NCBI RefSeq assembly: GCF_020097815.1
Contig: NZ_CP083663.1
Location: 2,356,001-2,420,000 of the forward strand
DNA length: 64,000 nucleotides
Origin: Haloprofundus salinisoli
GTDB lineage: Archaea > Halobacteriota > Halobacteria > Halobacteriales > Haloferacaceae
Direction: 5' to 3'
The position numbers and the translations under genes are program-made. Positions 25,277 to 34,604 of this stretch are shown here, piece by piece (within the stretch, counting starts at the first letter, position 1; each line of letters starts with the position of its first letter). Below the pieces are notes generated by a model. The model made no database searches, was not told the origin of the DNA, and saw only the letters and a program-made list of their open reading frames with translations.

Positions 25277-26650
25277 ATGCCGCGGTTGCTCCACTACTCC
25301 GATATCGAGAACGTCTACGACGACCCCGAGCGCGCGGGCCGTCTCGCAGGGTTGCTCTCCACGCTCGGTGGACCCGATTCGCTCGTCGTCGGCAGCGGAG
25401 ACAACACCTCACCGGGCGTCCTCGCGTTAGTCTCGAAAGGTCGGCAGGCGCTGGACTTCTTCCGCGCCGTCGGCAGCGACGTGGAGACGTTCGGCAACCA
25501 CGACTTCGACTACGGCCCCGACGCGACCCGCGAACTGGTCACCGACGCCCCGCAGACGTGGGTGAGCGCGAACGTTCGCGACGAACGTGGCGACAGGTTC
25601 GGCCGCGCCGAGGGCGTCGTCCCGTGGACCGTCGAAACCGCCGGCGGCGACGTCGTCGGCTTCTTTGGCCTCACCGACCCCGCCACCGACTCGCTCAACC
25701 CGCAGGCCGCCGAGTTGACGTTCACCGACCCGTACGAGGCGGCCGAACGCGCCGTCTCCGAACTCCGCGCCGAGGGCGTCGACTACGTCGTCGCCGTCTC
25801 GCATCTCGGCGCGGGCGACGACGAACTCGCCCGCCGCGTCGACGTCGACGCGGTGCTCGGCGGTCACGTCCATTCCGAACGCGCCGAGTACGTCGACGAG
25901 ACCCTCCTCGTACGTCCGGGCGTCAACGGTCGGACGGTGCTCGAAGTCACGCTGGACGAAGACGGCGCACGCGCGGAGCGCCACGACCCCGAGGCGCGCG
26001 ACGCAACGGTCGACGAGTCGCTGGTGGCGGCGCTCCGCGGTCGACTCGCCGAGTCCGGCCTCGACAGCGTCGTCGGCGAGGCGGAGACGCCGATGCGGCG
26101 GACCGAAGGCGTCGTCTTCGGCGGCGAGTGCGCCATCGGCAACTTCGTCGCCGACGCCTACCGCTGGGCCGCCGCCGCCGACGTGGGCCTCCAGAACAGC
26201 GGCGGCATCCGAAACGGCCCGCCGCTGTCGGGCGAGGTGACCGTCGCCGACCTGGTGAGCGTCGTCCCCTTCGCCGAACCCGTCGTCGTCGCCGAACTCA
26301 CGGGTGAAGAGCTGCTGACGGCGTTTCGGCAGGCCGCGGGCGGCGCGGTCGATTTCGGCGAACCGCACTGGTGGCACGGGCACGTCAGCGGCGCGACGCT
26401 GCGGTGGGACGACGACCGGAACGAACTCGACGAGGTGCGCGTCGGCGGCGACCCCGTCGACCCGACCCGACTGTACCGGGTGGCGACGGCGGAGTACCTC
26501 CTGCACAGCGACCACGAGTTCCCGGTCATCGAGGAGCGCCACCGAGCGAGCGAACACGGCATCCAACACGAGATTCTGGCCGAGTACGCCCGCCAGTTCG
26601 GCGTCTCCGCGAGCGTCGACGGTCGGATTCGACGGCCCGCGATCGACTGA
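25277..26650 (+). CDS. Metallophosphoesterase / 5'-nucleotidase (UshA-like), cytoplasmic
   Basis: A 457-residue two-domain protein. The N-terminal calcineurin-like domain carries HYSDIENVYDDP, VVGSGDNTSPG, TFGNHDFDYG and the GGHVHSE motif. The C-terminal 5'-nucleotidase domain contains NFVADAYRWAA and LQNSGGIRNGPPL plus EPHWWHG. The first metal motif is altered from the usual DxH to YSDIEN, which is unusual. No signal peptide is present, unlike secreted UshA, so it probably works inside the cell. It should hydrolyse nucleotide monophosphates or related esters. Confidence 0.86.
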   Translation: MPRLLHYSDIENVYDDPERAGRLAGLLSTLGGPDSLVVGSGDNTSPGVLALVSKGRQALDFFRAVGSDVETFGNHDFDYGPDATRELVTDAPQTWVSANVRDERGDRFGRAEGVVPWTVETAGGDVVGFFGLTDPATDSLNPQAAELTFTDPYEAAERAVSELRAEGVDYVVAVSHLGAGDDELARRVDVDAVLGGHVHSERAEYVDETLLVRPGVNGRTVLEVTLDEDGARAERHDPEARDATVDESLVAALRGRLAESGLDSVVGEAETPMRRTEGVVFGGECAIGNFVADAYRWAAAADVGLQNSGGIRNGPPLSGEVTVADLVSVVPFAEPVVVAELTGEELLTAFRQAAGGAVDFGEPHWWHGHVSGATLRWDDDRNELDEVRVGGDPVDPTRLYRVATAEYLLHSDHEFPVIEERHRASEHGIQHEILAEYARQFGVSASVDGRIRRPAID

Positions 26651-26773
26651 CCGCCCGCGAGTCGGGAGGCGACGCCCGACGCCCGTCCACTCAACCGACG
26701 AGAACGTCAGCACCCGGTACGTGTCGTCGACCGGATAGAAATATTCACACCCGAGAACACTGACCGTCCTGTA

Positions 26774-27202
26774 ATGACGTTAGTTGTCGTCCCGGTTCGG
26801 TATCCGCTGACCAGCCACTCGAAGGCGACGCTACGCGAAGCTGTGCGTATCGCCGAGGAACGAGACGCCGAGTTGACCGTCCTCCACGTGAACCTCTATC
26901 AGAACGGCGAAAACATCACCCGCGCGGAACTGAAACGGGCGACGCAGACGGAGTTTGGCCGCCTGCCGCGCGCCCGTTACGTCATCCGCCGCGGCTTTCT
27001 CGTCGAAGAGACGATTCTGGAAGAGGTCGCCGCCGAAGGAGCGGACATCGTCGTCATCGGGTCGAAGCAGGCCGGGCGCTGGCGGCGGATGCTCCGGAGG
27101 TTCCTAAACAATCCGGACATCGAGGCGTATCTCCGCGAGAAACTCGACTGCACGGTCATCACGGTCCGCGCCGACGGCGAGGCGAGTACCATAAACGGCT
27201 GA
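26774..27202 (+). CDS. UspA-domain protein
   Basis: A 142-residue Usp-like protein. The N-terminal strand is VVVPVRYPLTSHSKATLREA, and the C-terminal half has DIVVIGSKQAGRWRRMLRR. The canonical G-2x-G-9x-G(S/T) ATP-binding loop is changed, so it may not bind ATP. A TATA-like AAATATT is at 26739-26745. Confidence 0.8.
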   Translation: MTLVVVPVRYPLTSHSKATLREAVRIAEERDAELTVLHVNLYQNGENITRAELKRATQTEFGRLPRARYVIRRGFLVEETILEEVAAEGADIVVIGSKQAGRWRRMLRRFLNNPDIEAYLREKLDCTVITVRADGEASTING

Positions 27203-27232
27203 GACGGCGGAAAATCGGGTCTCCGAGTCGGT

Positions 27233-28375
27233 TCAGATGCCGAACGTCGCCCGGAGCATGTCGCGAGTGCCGGGGCCGAGTCCCACCGCGAGCGCCGCGA
27301 TGAGAAGCAGCATCGCGTACCGCGGACTCTCCTCGAATATCTCCGGTTCGAAGATCCAGATGATGAACACCGCGGCGGCGAGTTTCACGAGCAGGAACGG
27401 CCACGCGTCGCCGGTCACCGCGAGCACCGACGCCGGCAGCGCCGCGGCGGTGATGTCGACGATACCCTGGTTCACCGGATGTTTGGGCACGAGGTTCGGC
27501 CCCGCGCCGAGCGCCGGCATCCAGTCGAGGCCGACGACGTTGGCGACGCCGTCGAGCGCGTGCCCCCAGATGAGGAGGAGTCCGACGTAGACGGTTCCGG
27601 CGTTTAGTTCGGGTTTGTACCTCTCGATGAGCCACCACGTGACCGCGGTGACGACGGTGGTCAACACGAGCATCACCGTGATGACCTGCGGGTAGAACGT
27701 GACGTACTCCGTCGTCGCCGCGAGGTAGCCGAGGTACGCGAGCGTCACCGCGAGGACGACGCTGCCGACGACCGCCAATGGCCGGTAGAACTCGTCGAAC
27801 ACGCCGCGCCGCGAGAGTAACACCGTGGCGACGACGGCGGCGAGCGTGATGAAGAAGACGGTGAAGTAGATGAACGGGCTGATGATGAGCGCGCTCCAGG
27901 GGAACGGAATCGCGGGTTCGACGCCGGCGCGCATCGCCGCGATGCCCGCGTCTTCGACGACGCGCAGCGCCCCGCCGAACAGCATGAACGGGAAGAGCGC
28001 GTAGAAGAACTTGCGACTCGTGCCGATGTTCAACCGACGAAGCAGCAAAACGACGCCGCCGAGCATCAGGAGGAGGGTAACGACGTAGCCGGCCTCAGAG
28101 ACGAGCGTGTAGCCGGGATAGGCGACGAAGCCCGTCGCGGACTGACACGCTGCCGCGCTGTCGAGGAGCGTCGTCGTGCCGTCGGCGCGGACGGCGCACG
28201 TCGCGCCTTCGCCGTCGGCGACGACCGGGCCCCAGAAGTAACGCCAGAGGAAGCCATCGTAGACGATGCGGGGAAAGAGGAGCGACCCGCCGACGAGGGC
28301 GGTGAGGAGCGCGGCCATCGCGGCGAGCCACGTCCGCTCGGGGTCCGCCTCCACGCGCTCTGCGACCGTTGCCAT
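27233..28375 (-). CDS. DUF63 family integral membrane protein
   Basis: A 380-residue protein with roughly nine transmembrane helices. Recognisable DUF63 elements are [39 protein letters not shown] and [14 protein letters not shown]. The family is archaeal and of unknown function. An ion or small-molecule pocket is suggested by conserved His and Asp in the last helices. The start at 28375 ([10 protein letters not shown]) gives the first helix at residue 15. Confidence 0.82.
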   Translation of the reverse strand: MATVAERVEADPERTWLAAMAALLTALVGGSLLFPRIVYDGFLWRYFWGPVVADGEGATCAVRADGTTTLLDSAAACQSATGFVAYPGYTLVSEAGYVVTLLLMLGGVVLLLRRLNIGTSRKFFYALFPFMLFGGALRVVEDAGIAAMRAGVEPAIPFPWSALIISPFIYFTVFFITLAAVVATVLLSRRGVFDEFYRPLAVVGSVVLAVTLAYLGYLAATTEYVTFYPQVITVMLVLTTVVTAVTWWLIERYKPELNAGTVYVGLLLIWGHALDGVANVVGLDWMPALGAGPNLVPKHPVNQGIVDITAAALPASVLAVTGDAWPFLLVKLAAAVFIIWIFEPEIFEESPRYAMLLLIAALAVGLGPGTRDMLRATFGI

Positions 28376-28470
28376 ATCCACACACCTGTAGGGGCAGATG
28401 TTGAGGGTTCCGGTCTCGGGCGTCCGAGACGGACGGGACGGCCGAGACGGCGGAATCGGCGGGCCGACGC

Positions 28471-28920
28471 TCAGAGCGGTAGTCCGGCGCGTTCGTACTC
28501 CGTGCCGAGGATGACCATCGTCTGCGAGCGCGAGAAGCCGTCCATCGCCGCGATGTGGTCGAACATCAGCTCGCGCAGTCCCTCTGTGTCGTGTGCGAAC
28601 ACCCGGAGCATCACGTCCCACTCGCCGGTCGTCAGGTAGATCTCCTTGACCGCGTCGAGATTTTCGAGACGCTCTAACGCTTCGGCCTCGTGGCCCTGTT
28701 CGACGCGGAGGCCGACCAGCGCAGACGTGCCGTACCCCGCCGCCTTGGGGTCGACCTTGGCGTGGTACCCCTCGATGACGCCGGCGTTCTCCATCCGCCC
28801 CACCCGGTCGTGGACGGTTGCACTCGACATGTCGATTCGACGTGCGATCTCGCTGAACGGGGTACGGGCGTCCTCCTGGAGGATGCGGAGAATCGCACGG
28901 TCCGTGTCGTCGAGTTCCAT
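28471..28920 (-). CDS. Lrp/AsnC family transcriptional regulator
   Basis: A 149-residue regulator. The N-terminal HTH ([19 protein letters not shown], then [19 protein letters not shown]) is followed by the RAM effector domain ([37 protein letters not shown]). Such proteins form octamers and respond to amino acids. It sits between DUF63 and an inositol-phosphatase gene; targets are unknown. Confidence 0.92.
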   Translation of the reverse strand: MELDDTDRAILRILQEDARTPFSEIARRIDMSSATVHDRVGRMENAGVIEGYHAKVDPKAAGYGTSALVGLRVEQGHEAEALERLENLDAVKEIYLTTGEWDVMLRVFAHDTEGLRELMFDHIAAMDGFSRSQTMVILGTEYERAGLPL

Positions 28921-29003
28921 GCGCGCAACTGGACGGCGGGTGACTTTTGCCTACCGAATCGCGCGACCCGCCTGGAACCGGTGACGAGCGTCGGACCGTC
29001 CGG

Positions 29004-29807
29004 TCAGCCGTCCAGTTCCTCGATGCCGCGGGCCGCGGCGAGCACCTCGTCGTGGACCGCGCCGTTGGAGGCGACGAGTCCCTTCGAGTCGTGTCGCCAG
29101 CGGTTACCCTCCAGGTCGGTGACGGTGCCGCCCGCGCGCCGAACCATGTACACGCCGGCGACGGTGTCCCACGGGTTGGCGACGATGTTCGTTATCGTCC
29201 CCTCGAGCGAGCCGTCGGCGACCATCGCCAACACGGCCTGCGCACAGCCGAATCGACGCATGTCGCCGAAGCGCTCGACGAGTTCGCGCGTCGCCGCCGC
29301 GTACTCGTCGCGGTGGTCGAAGTCCCACCAGACCGTCGGGACGACCGTACTCTTCTCGGGGTCGGTCTCGGCGCTGACCGAGATTTCGTGACCGTTTCGG
29401 TAGACGGCGTCGGCGTCGGCGACGTACGTGTCGCCCAGCGCCGGGAGGGCGCTCGCGGCGGCGACGGGTTCGCCCTCGCGGACGGCGGCGACGGCCGTCG
29501 CCCAGATGCGGATGTTCCGGACGTAGTTGTTCGTCCCGTCGATGGGGTCGACGACCCACGCGTCGCCGTCGTCGGGGACGGTTTTGAGCGCGTCGTCCTC
29601 TTCTCCGACGAGCTCGTCTTCGGGGAACGCCCCGTCGATGACGTCGGCGACGCGGGCCTGTGCGTCCCTGTCGGCCTGCGTCACGACGTCGGTCTTGCCG
29701 TCTTTCGTCTCTACGTCGATCCCCCGCCGGAAGCGGTCGAACGCGACCGCTGCCCCGGCCTCCGCGGCGCGTCGGGCGACGGCCGCGCGGAGTGCCTCGT
29801 CTGCCAT
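29004..29807 (-). CDS. Inositol monophosphatase family protein
   Basis: A 267-residue FIG-superfamily phosphatase. The metal motifs are [14 protein letters not shown] and [16 protein letters not shown], with [10 protein letters not shown]-like [13 protein letters not shown] near the end. In archaea this family has inositol-1-phosphatase or fructose-1,6-bisphosphatase activity, and sequence alone does not decide. The start at 29807 ([10 protein letters not shown]) is clear. It is divergent from the next small gene. Confidence 0.9.
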   Translation of the reverse strand: MADEALRAAVARRAAEAGAAVAFDRFRRGIDVETKDGKTDVVTQADRDAQARVADVIDGAFPEDELVGEEDDALKTVPDDGDAWVVDPIDGTNNYVRNIRIWATAVAAVREGEPVAAASALPALGDTYVADADAVYRNGHEISVSAETDPEKSTVVPTVWWDFDHRDEYAAATRELVERFGDMRRFGCAQAVLAMVADGSLEGTITNIVANPWDTVAGVYMVRRAGGTVTDLEGNRWRHDSKGLVASNGAVHDEVLAAARGIEELDG

Positions 29808-29907
29808 TGGTGGTTCGCCGGTCGTACACCCTGAATAGTCGTCGGTTTCGTTTCTCTCGCCCCGCTCTTTCGGCCGCTTTTTCGGCGTGCCACCCGAAGA
29901 ACAGACG

Positions 29908-30177
29908 ATGACTGACCGCTCGCCGGACGTACACGCGGTGCTGACCCAATTGCTCGACGAGACGCACGAACACGTCCGAGCGGGAAATTCGGAGACGGCT
30001 CAGGAACTCGTCGAAACGGGAGAGACCGTGACGAAGAACGAACTGCCGGACGGACCGCTCAGAGCGCGCCTGCTGCACGGGTGGGCGGAGCTCCCGTCGC
30101 TGGTCGACCACGACCCGGCGGTGGCGACGGAGTATCTGCGGTCGATGCGGCGACTGCTCGACGAGCACTCGAAGTGA
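29908..30177 (+). CDS. Small helical protein of unknown function
   Basis: An 89-residue acidic, wholly helical protein (MTDRSPDVHAVLTQLLDETH). The helices carry evenly spaced hydrophobic residues and may bind a partner by a coiled-coil or TPR-like pair. I do not recognise the family well. The start at 29908 is favoured over 29887. A 17-base tandem repeat begins just after the stop codon. Confidence 0.6.
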   Translation: MTDRSPDVHAVLTQLLDETHEHVRAGNSETAQELVETGETVTKNELPDGPLRARLLHGWAELPSLVDHDPAVATEYLRSMRRLLDEHSK

Positions 30178-30186
30178 GGAGAGAAC

Positions 30187-30271
30187 GGCGGGTGCGGAGA
30201 AACAGCGGGTGCGGAGAAACAGCGGGTGCGGAGAAACAGCGGGTGCGGAGAAACAGCGGGTGCGGAGAAAC
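30187..30271. repeat. Five tandem copies of a 17-base unit
   Basis: The unit AGCGGGTGCGGAGAAAC occurs at 30187-30203 (first base G), 30204-30220, 30221-30237, 30238-30254 and 30255-30271, four of the copies identical. It begins ten bases after the stop codon of the preceding gene. The near-perfect copies indicate recent expansion. Seventeen is not a multiple of three, so it is not a coding repeat. Confidence 0.95.
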
Positions 30272-30689
30272 GACGCTCCGCGTCTCGGCGGGTAAGAAAG
30301 CGAGAATCACAAATTGGACTCGGACGGGAGACGTTTTCAGCCGCCCTAACGGCTCGTCCGACTTGCGTCGGTTTCCCGAACGCCGTTTTCACGTCGTCCG
30401 ATACTTGGCCTTCTTCTGGCCTCGTACGGCCAAATGCGGGCGAAGTCGGTTCTCCTGCGACGCGTTGACCTCGATTTCCTCTTACGGATTTCTCGGTGTT
30501 TACGTCTAACCACGTCCGGTGTGAACGGATGCGGTCGTCCGGTGTATCCTTGCGACTCTCGCATACTGTGGTATGCTAGCTAACACCATGAATCTTTTCT
30601 CACGGTCGGGAATACGTCGGCGTCGGTCCGACGGATTTCGGTCGGGTCGTCACGGAAGTTCATGTACCGTCCCCGCCTATCGACGCTCG
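30272..30689. other. Gene-free spacer before the HARP gene
   Basis: I see no acidic coding frame in this gap. It contains a weak hairpin TTGGCC...GGCCAA around 30401-30431 and a CTAGCTAACACCATG region near 30576. It may hold a promoter for the HARP gene, though no clear TATA box is at the usual distance. Confidence 0.4.
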
Positions 30690-31313
30690 ATGGCCGACTA
30701 CCCGCTGAAACAGCGGTTCGTCCTCGACACCTCGCTGTTTCTCTCCGACGAGATCCGCGAGGAGGGCGAGACGATGGAAGCCGCGCTCGTCCGACTGCTG
30801 GACACCTTGGCGCTGGCGAAACTCCGACTCAACATCTCCTGTTACATGCCGCCGTCGGTGCACGACGAACTGATGGTCGTCCTTCGAAATCGGGACGTCG
30901 GCGAGGAGACGACGGCGCAACTGAACACGTGGGTCATCCGCAAACACCCCTCGCGCTTCGAGGTGATGATTCCGGCCGAGGTCGTCTCGCGGTTCATGCG
31001 CGAGATGAGTTCGCGCGTCGACGGCGGTCTGCGCGTCGCCGAGAACGCGGTCCGAGACGCCGCCGAGGCGGGCGTCGCCGACGACGCCATCTCGGACCTC
31101 CGTCACGACTACCGGAAGACGCTCCGCCGCGGCGTCGTCGACTCGCAGGAGGATTTCGACCTGCTGGTGCTCGCCCGCGAACTCGACGCCGGCGTCGTCA
31201 CCGAGGACACGGGTATCATCGATTGGGCGGAAGATTTCGGCCTTCGCTACCTCCGCGGGCGCGACTTCCCGAACCTCCTGAACGCCTATCTCGACGCCAG
31301 TTTCGAGGCGTGA
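30690..31313 (+). CDS. Protein-only RNase P homologue (HARP, RNA ligase partner family)
   Basis: A 207-residue PIN-domain protein of the HARP/UPF0278 group. The first acidic motif is [15 protein letters not shown]. The helical insert [29 protein letters not shown] follows, and the catalytic acids are in [37 protein letters not shown]. Members related to the Aquifex enzyme cleave tRNA 5' leaders without RNA. Archaeal copies coexist with the RNA-based RNase P and are reported not to be the main activity in Haloferax. It is therefore a probable accessory tRNA or RNA nuclease. The start at 30690 ([10 protein letters not shown]) is the usual one. Confidence 0.87.
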   Translation: MADYPLKQRFVLDTSLFLSDEIREEGETMEAALVRLLDTLALAKLRLNISCYMPPSVHDELMVVLRNRDVGEETTAQLNTWVIRKHPSRFEVMIPAEVVSRFMREMSSRVDGGLRVAENAVRDAAEAGVADDAISDLRHDYRKTLRRGVVDSQEDFDLLVLARELDAGVVTEDTGIIDWAEDFGLRYLRGRDFPNLLNAYLDASFEA

Positions 31314-31369
31314 GCGGCCGTAACTCGGCCCTCCGATTAATTAACTCAGTTCTGAAATAGAGTACTTTT

Positions 31370-31669
31370 ATGGCTGTCGAGGTAGAACACGTGGATATGC
31401 ACCCAGAAACTGCCGCTCGACAGCTGAAGTACCTCGCCGACACGCGCTTCGAGGAGGACAGTGCCAGCCACTGGGAGGAGTACGCCTACAACGACGTGTT
31501 CGACTACGTCTACGAGAACGGCGAACGACAGCACATGACCGACCTGGTCGGTCGCATCTGCGACGAGATGGGCGACGGGTGCCGACCGACCGCCGACGAA
31601 GCGCAGATGTTCGCCGACAGCCTCGTGACCGAGGGCGGGCGACCGCTGACCGACGGCGGCGAGAAGTAG
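31370..31669 (+). CDS. Small conserved protein, possibly helix-turn-helix
   Basis: A 99-residue acidic helical protein. The central part (ETAARQLKYLADTRFEEDS and FDYVYENGERQHMTDLV) reads like a small DNA-binding or dimer fold, but no firm family can be named. An AT-rich promoter (TTAATTAAC, 31337-31345) lies 25-33 bases before the start. Confidence 0.6.
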   Translation: MAVEVEHVDMHPETAARQLKYLADTRFEEDSASHWEEYAYNDVFDYVYENGERQHMTDLVGRICDEMGDGCRPTADEAQMFADSLVTEGGRPLTDGGEK

Positions 31670-31862
31670 GCTCGGAGAGCTCTGTTGGCGACGAGGCAGT
31701 TGCGTTCCCGCTTTTTCGCGCTCACTACGTCGTGAGACGCATCGCTGTCAGTGGTGTCGCGGGACGGTGCAGTCGCTCGGAGGCTCGTCGTGATGAGAAG
31801 TTTTGCGAGGGAAGAGCGCTCCGAGAGCGGTCTTCCCGCACTTTGCCTGGTGACAGGCGCAG

Positions 31863-31946
31863 TGCGAGGGGAGGGATTTGAACCCACGGACCTCTACAGG
31901 AGCGGATCTTGAGTCCGCCGCCGTTTCCGGGCTTGGCTACCCTCGC
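31863..31946 (-). tRNA. tRNA-Leu (CAA)
   Basis: Read on the minus strand, this gives a GCGAGGG acceptor pairing with CCCTCGC, D arm, an anticodon stem GCGGA/TCCGC with loop CTCAAGA (anticodon CAA), a long variable arm and T arm with GGTTCAAATCC. The long variable arm and CAA anticodon identify leucine. No intron is visible. CCA is not encoded. The discriminator base is A. Confidence 0.93.
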
Positions 31947-32079
31947 ACGCAGTGTTCGGTGGTACCTCGGAACGCTAAAACGTTCCGGAAATCGTGGCAC
32001 ACCCGGAGGCAGTGCGGGCTCGAGAACGGGTAGCAAGCGTCCGAAACAGCTACTCCGCCGGCGCGGGCAGTACATCGAG

Positions 32080-33105
32080 ATGACCACGATTCCGGCGGAG
32101 GGGCGGGAGCGAATCGAAGCGGCGCTCCGCGAACTCGAAGCGGAACACGATATCTCGGTCGTTCTCGCCGTCGCCCGCGGAAGCCACGCGTGGGGACTCG
32201 ACTCGCCGGAGAGCGACTACGACGTGGGCGTCGTCTACGCGCCCGACGACCTCCGGACGGGGTTTCACCTCTCCAGACCGCGCGACACCGTCGAGCGGAC
32301 GTTCGGACCCGACGTCGAGCTCTCGGGGTGGGACGTGACGAAGTTCGCGACGCTGCTCTCGCAGTCGAACGACGGCGCGATCGACACGCTCCGGAGCCCG
32401 ATTCGATACCGCGAGCGCTTCGACGCCGACGCGCTCCGCGAGTACGTCGAAGAGACGTACAATCCCGTCGGGCTCTACTACTGCTATCGGGGCATCGCGA
32501 AGTCGAACTACCGGAAGTACCTCTCGCGGCACCTCACCGACAGCAAGAAGCAGCTGTACCCGATTGTCGAGCGCACCGACACCGAGTACGTCGTCCGCAG
32601 TCGCCGAAGCGGCGGACAGTTCTCGATTCCGCGCCATCTCGTCGATAGCGGCGACCCGGCGCGCATACCCGTCGAACACGTCGAATCGAAGTCGACGAGC
32701 GAAGCGGAACGAGCGTCGTCCGGATTCGTCGAGCGAACCGTTCGGTCGACGAAGACCAGACGGACGGTCAAGCGAAACCTCGCGGTGCTCGTCGCGGTGA
32801 TGAACGCGCGATACCTCCTCGCCACGGGCGAGGCCGGCGCGCACGAACTGCCGCACGTCGACTTCCCGACGTTCCTCGTCGACCAGGCGCCCAGCGTCTT
32901 CGACGACGACCTGCTCGCGCTGGCCGAGGAGCTGGTCGAGCGAAAGCGCCGCGGGGACAACGGAGAAATCGGCGACCGGATCGGTTACGAGACGGCGACG
33001 CTCCCCGAGAAAATCGACTACGAGACGCACACCCGCCCCGGGCCCGAGAACGCGGAGTTGGACGAGTTTATCGACGAGATGTTGGCCGCCGCGACGGAGT
33101 CGTAG
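32080..33105 (+). CDS. RlaP/YcgL-type nucleotidyltransferase
   Basis: A 341-residue DNA-polymerase-beta-superfamily nucleotidyltransferase. The catalytic G-S...D-x-D motif is ARGSHAWGLDSPESDYDVGVVY at residues 30-51. NPVGLYYCYRGIAKSNYRKYL and TVKRNLAVLVAVMNARYLL follow. This matches the RlaP domain (PF10127), a predicted RNA-repair nucleotidyltransferase that in bacteria is linked to RNA ligases. No ligase gene is adjacent. A low-complexity segment at residues 205-214 is encoded by palindromic DNA (see findings). It lies just beyond the divergent tRNA-Leu. Confidence 0.78.
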   Translation: MTTIPAEGRERIEAALRELEAEHDISVVLAVARGSHAWGLDSPESDYDVGVVYAPDDLRTGFHLSRPRDTVERTFGPDVELSGWDVTKFATLLSQSNDGAIDTLRSPIRYRERFDADALREYVEETYNPVGLYYCYRGIAKSNYRKYLSRHLTDSKKQLYPIVERTDTEYVVRSRRSGGQFSIPRHLVDSGDPARIPVEHVESKSTSEAERASSGFVERTVRSTKTRRTVKRNLAVLVAVMNARYLLATGEAGAHELPHVDFPTFLVDQAPSVFDDDLLALAEELVERKRRGDNGEIGDRIGYETATLPEKIDYETHTRPGPENAELDEFIDEMLAAATES

Positions 33106-33172
33106 CGAACCGCGCCGACGTGGCAATCGTTAGCACCGATGCAGTTACCCGTCTCGACGCGGACCAACCGGT

Positions 33173-33652
33173 ATGGACGAGCACACCCGCGACCCGAGCG
33201 TGGCCCCGCCGCTCGGCGACCCGACCGGGTGGCGAGCGGACAACCAGTGGGAACACGCTACGCTCCGCCGCGCCGTCGAACACGGCGTCCGGCTGTTCAA
33301 CGCCGGCGAGTTCCACGAGAGCCACGACTGCTTCGAGGACGAGTGGTACAACTACGGCAGCGGCACCGCCGAGAGCGCCTTCCTCCACGGAATGGTGCAG
33401 GTCGCCGCGGGAAGCTACAAGCATTTCGACTTCGAGGACGACGACGGGATGCGCTCGCTGTTCCGGACCGCGCTGCAGTATCTCCGCGGCGTCCCGGACG
33501 ACTTCTACGGCGTGGACCTGCCCGAGATTCGAGAGACGATGCAGGCAGCACTGGACGACCCGACGGCGCTGGAGGGATTTCGTATCAGTCTCGACGACCA
33601 CCGACCGACGGCGTACGAGGTCGACTACGAGTACGCCGAGCGCCTCGACTGA
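33173..33652 (+). CDS. DUF309 domain protein
   Basis: A 159-residue protein with the DUF309 signature: [29 protein letters not shown] and [16 protein letters not shown]. The family has a His/Glu-rich helical core resembling a metal-binding site, and its activity is unknown. The gene begins 67 bases after the RlaP gene. Confidence 0.85.
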   Translation: MDEHTRDPSVAPPLGDPTGWRADNQWEHATLRRAVEHGVRLFNAGEFHESHDCFEDEWYNYGSGTAESAFLHGMVQVAAGSYKHFDFEDDDGMRSLFRTALQYLRGVPDDFYGVDLPEIRETMQAALDDPTALEGFRISLDDHRPTAYEVDYEYAERLD

Positions 33653-33745
33653 GCGTGCTTCGGGCCCGCCCGCTGGCGTCGCCTCGATGACACCTCTCCG
33701 GCGAATCCTAAAGCGATATGACTGTCGCCGTCTTTGACCACATTC

Positions 33746-34549
33746 ATGCGAGTTCACCAATTGGGTGACGGAACACCCGAAGTCGCCGTCGTCGCCGGAA
33801 TCCACGGCGACGAACCGTGCGGTCCGCTGGCGGTCGACCGCCTTCTCGTCGAAGACCCGGCCGTCGAACGCCCCGTCAAACTCGTCGTCGCCAACGAGGA
33901 GGCGCTCGAACGCGGCGTCCGCTATCTCGACGACGACCTGAACCGCTCGTTTCCGGGGTCGGCGGACGCCGAGAGCCACGAACGCCGCCTCGCGTACGAC
34001 CTCGTCAACGAGCTCCGCGACTGCACGGTGCTGGCGCTGCACTCCACGCAGTCGACGGCGCGGCCGTTCGCCGTCGCCGACCGCGTCGACGCCGTCACGC
34101 GCGCGGTCTGCCCGCACCTCCCCGTCGACGTGCTGGTCGAAACCGCCGGCTTCGCGGAGGGCCGACTCATCGACCACGCCCACACCGTCGAAGTCGAGTG
34201 CGGGCTGCAGGGCAGCGACGAGGCCGCCGAGAACGCCTACGACCTGATTCGTGGCTTCCTCGCGGCGACGGGCGTCCTCCCGGCCCCCGAGAGCACCGAC
34301 CGCCTGGACGCGGGCCTGAGCGACGAGGTGACCGTCTTCCGACTGGCCGACAAGATACCGAAACCGCCGGCCGGCGAGTACGAGGTGCTCGCGACGAACT
34401 TCGAACCGGTCGAGGCGGGCGCGCGGTTCGCCACCTACGACGGCGAAGAGCTCACCGCCGAAGTCGACTTCTACCCGGTGCTGCTCTCGCCGTACGGCTA
34501 CCCCGACCTGTTCGGCTACACCGCCGAGAAGGTCGGTACCTTAGAGTAG
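33746..34549 (+). CDS. Succinylglutamate desuccinylase/aspartoacylase-like protein, copy 1
   Basis: A 267-residue M14-like zinc amidohydrolase. Zinc ligands are in VVAGIHGDEPCGPLA and ALHSTQSTARP, with the substrate residue in DLNRSFPGS, and the later Glu in HTVEVECGLQG. It should hydrolyse an N-acylated amino acid or ester. Exact substrate is unknown. A second member of the family lies at 58775. The start at 33746 (MRVHQLGDG) is favoured; 33734 is also in frame. Confidence 0.82.
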   Translation: MRVHQLGDGTPEVAVVAGIHGDEPCGPLAVDRLLVEDPAVERPVKLVVANEEALERGVRYLDDDLNRSFPGSADAESHERRLAYDLVNELRDCTVLALHSTQSTARPFAVADRVDAVTRAVCPHLPVDVLVETAGFAEGRLIDHAHTVEVECGLQGSDEAAENAYDLIRGFLAATGVLPAPESTDRLDAGLSDEVTVFRLADKIPKPPAGEYEVLATNFEPVEAGARFATYDGEELTAEVDFYPVLLSPYGYPDLFGYTAEKVGTLE

Positions 34550-34604
34550 TAGAGTAACAGATTCGAGAGCGGCGAGACGACGTGCGGAGGGCGACTCTCT
34601 CGAT

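Noticed and set aside
30187-30271. Could the 17-base repeat be a CRISPR array?
   Set aside because: There are no unique spacers between copies; the units are head-to-tail, and no cas genes are near.
31863-31946. tRNA-Leu as a second integration site
   Set aside because: No second copy of its 3' part is present in the window and no integrase is next to it.
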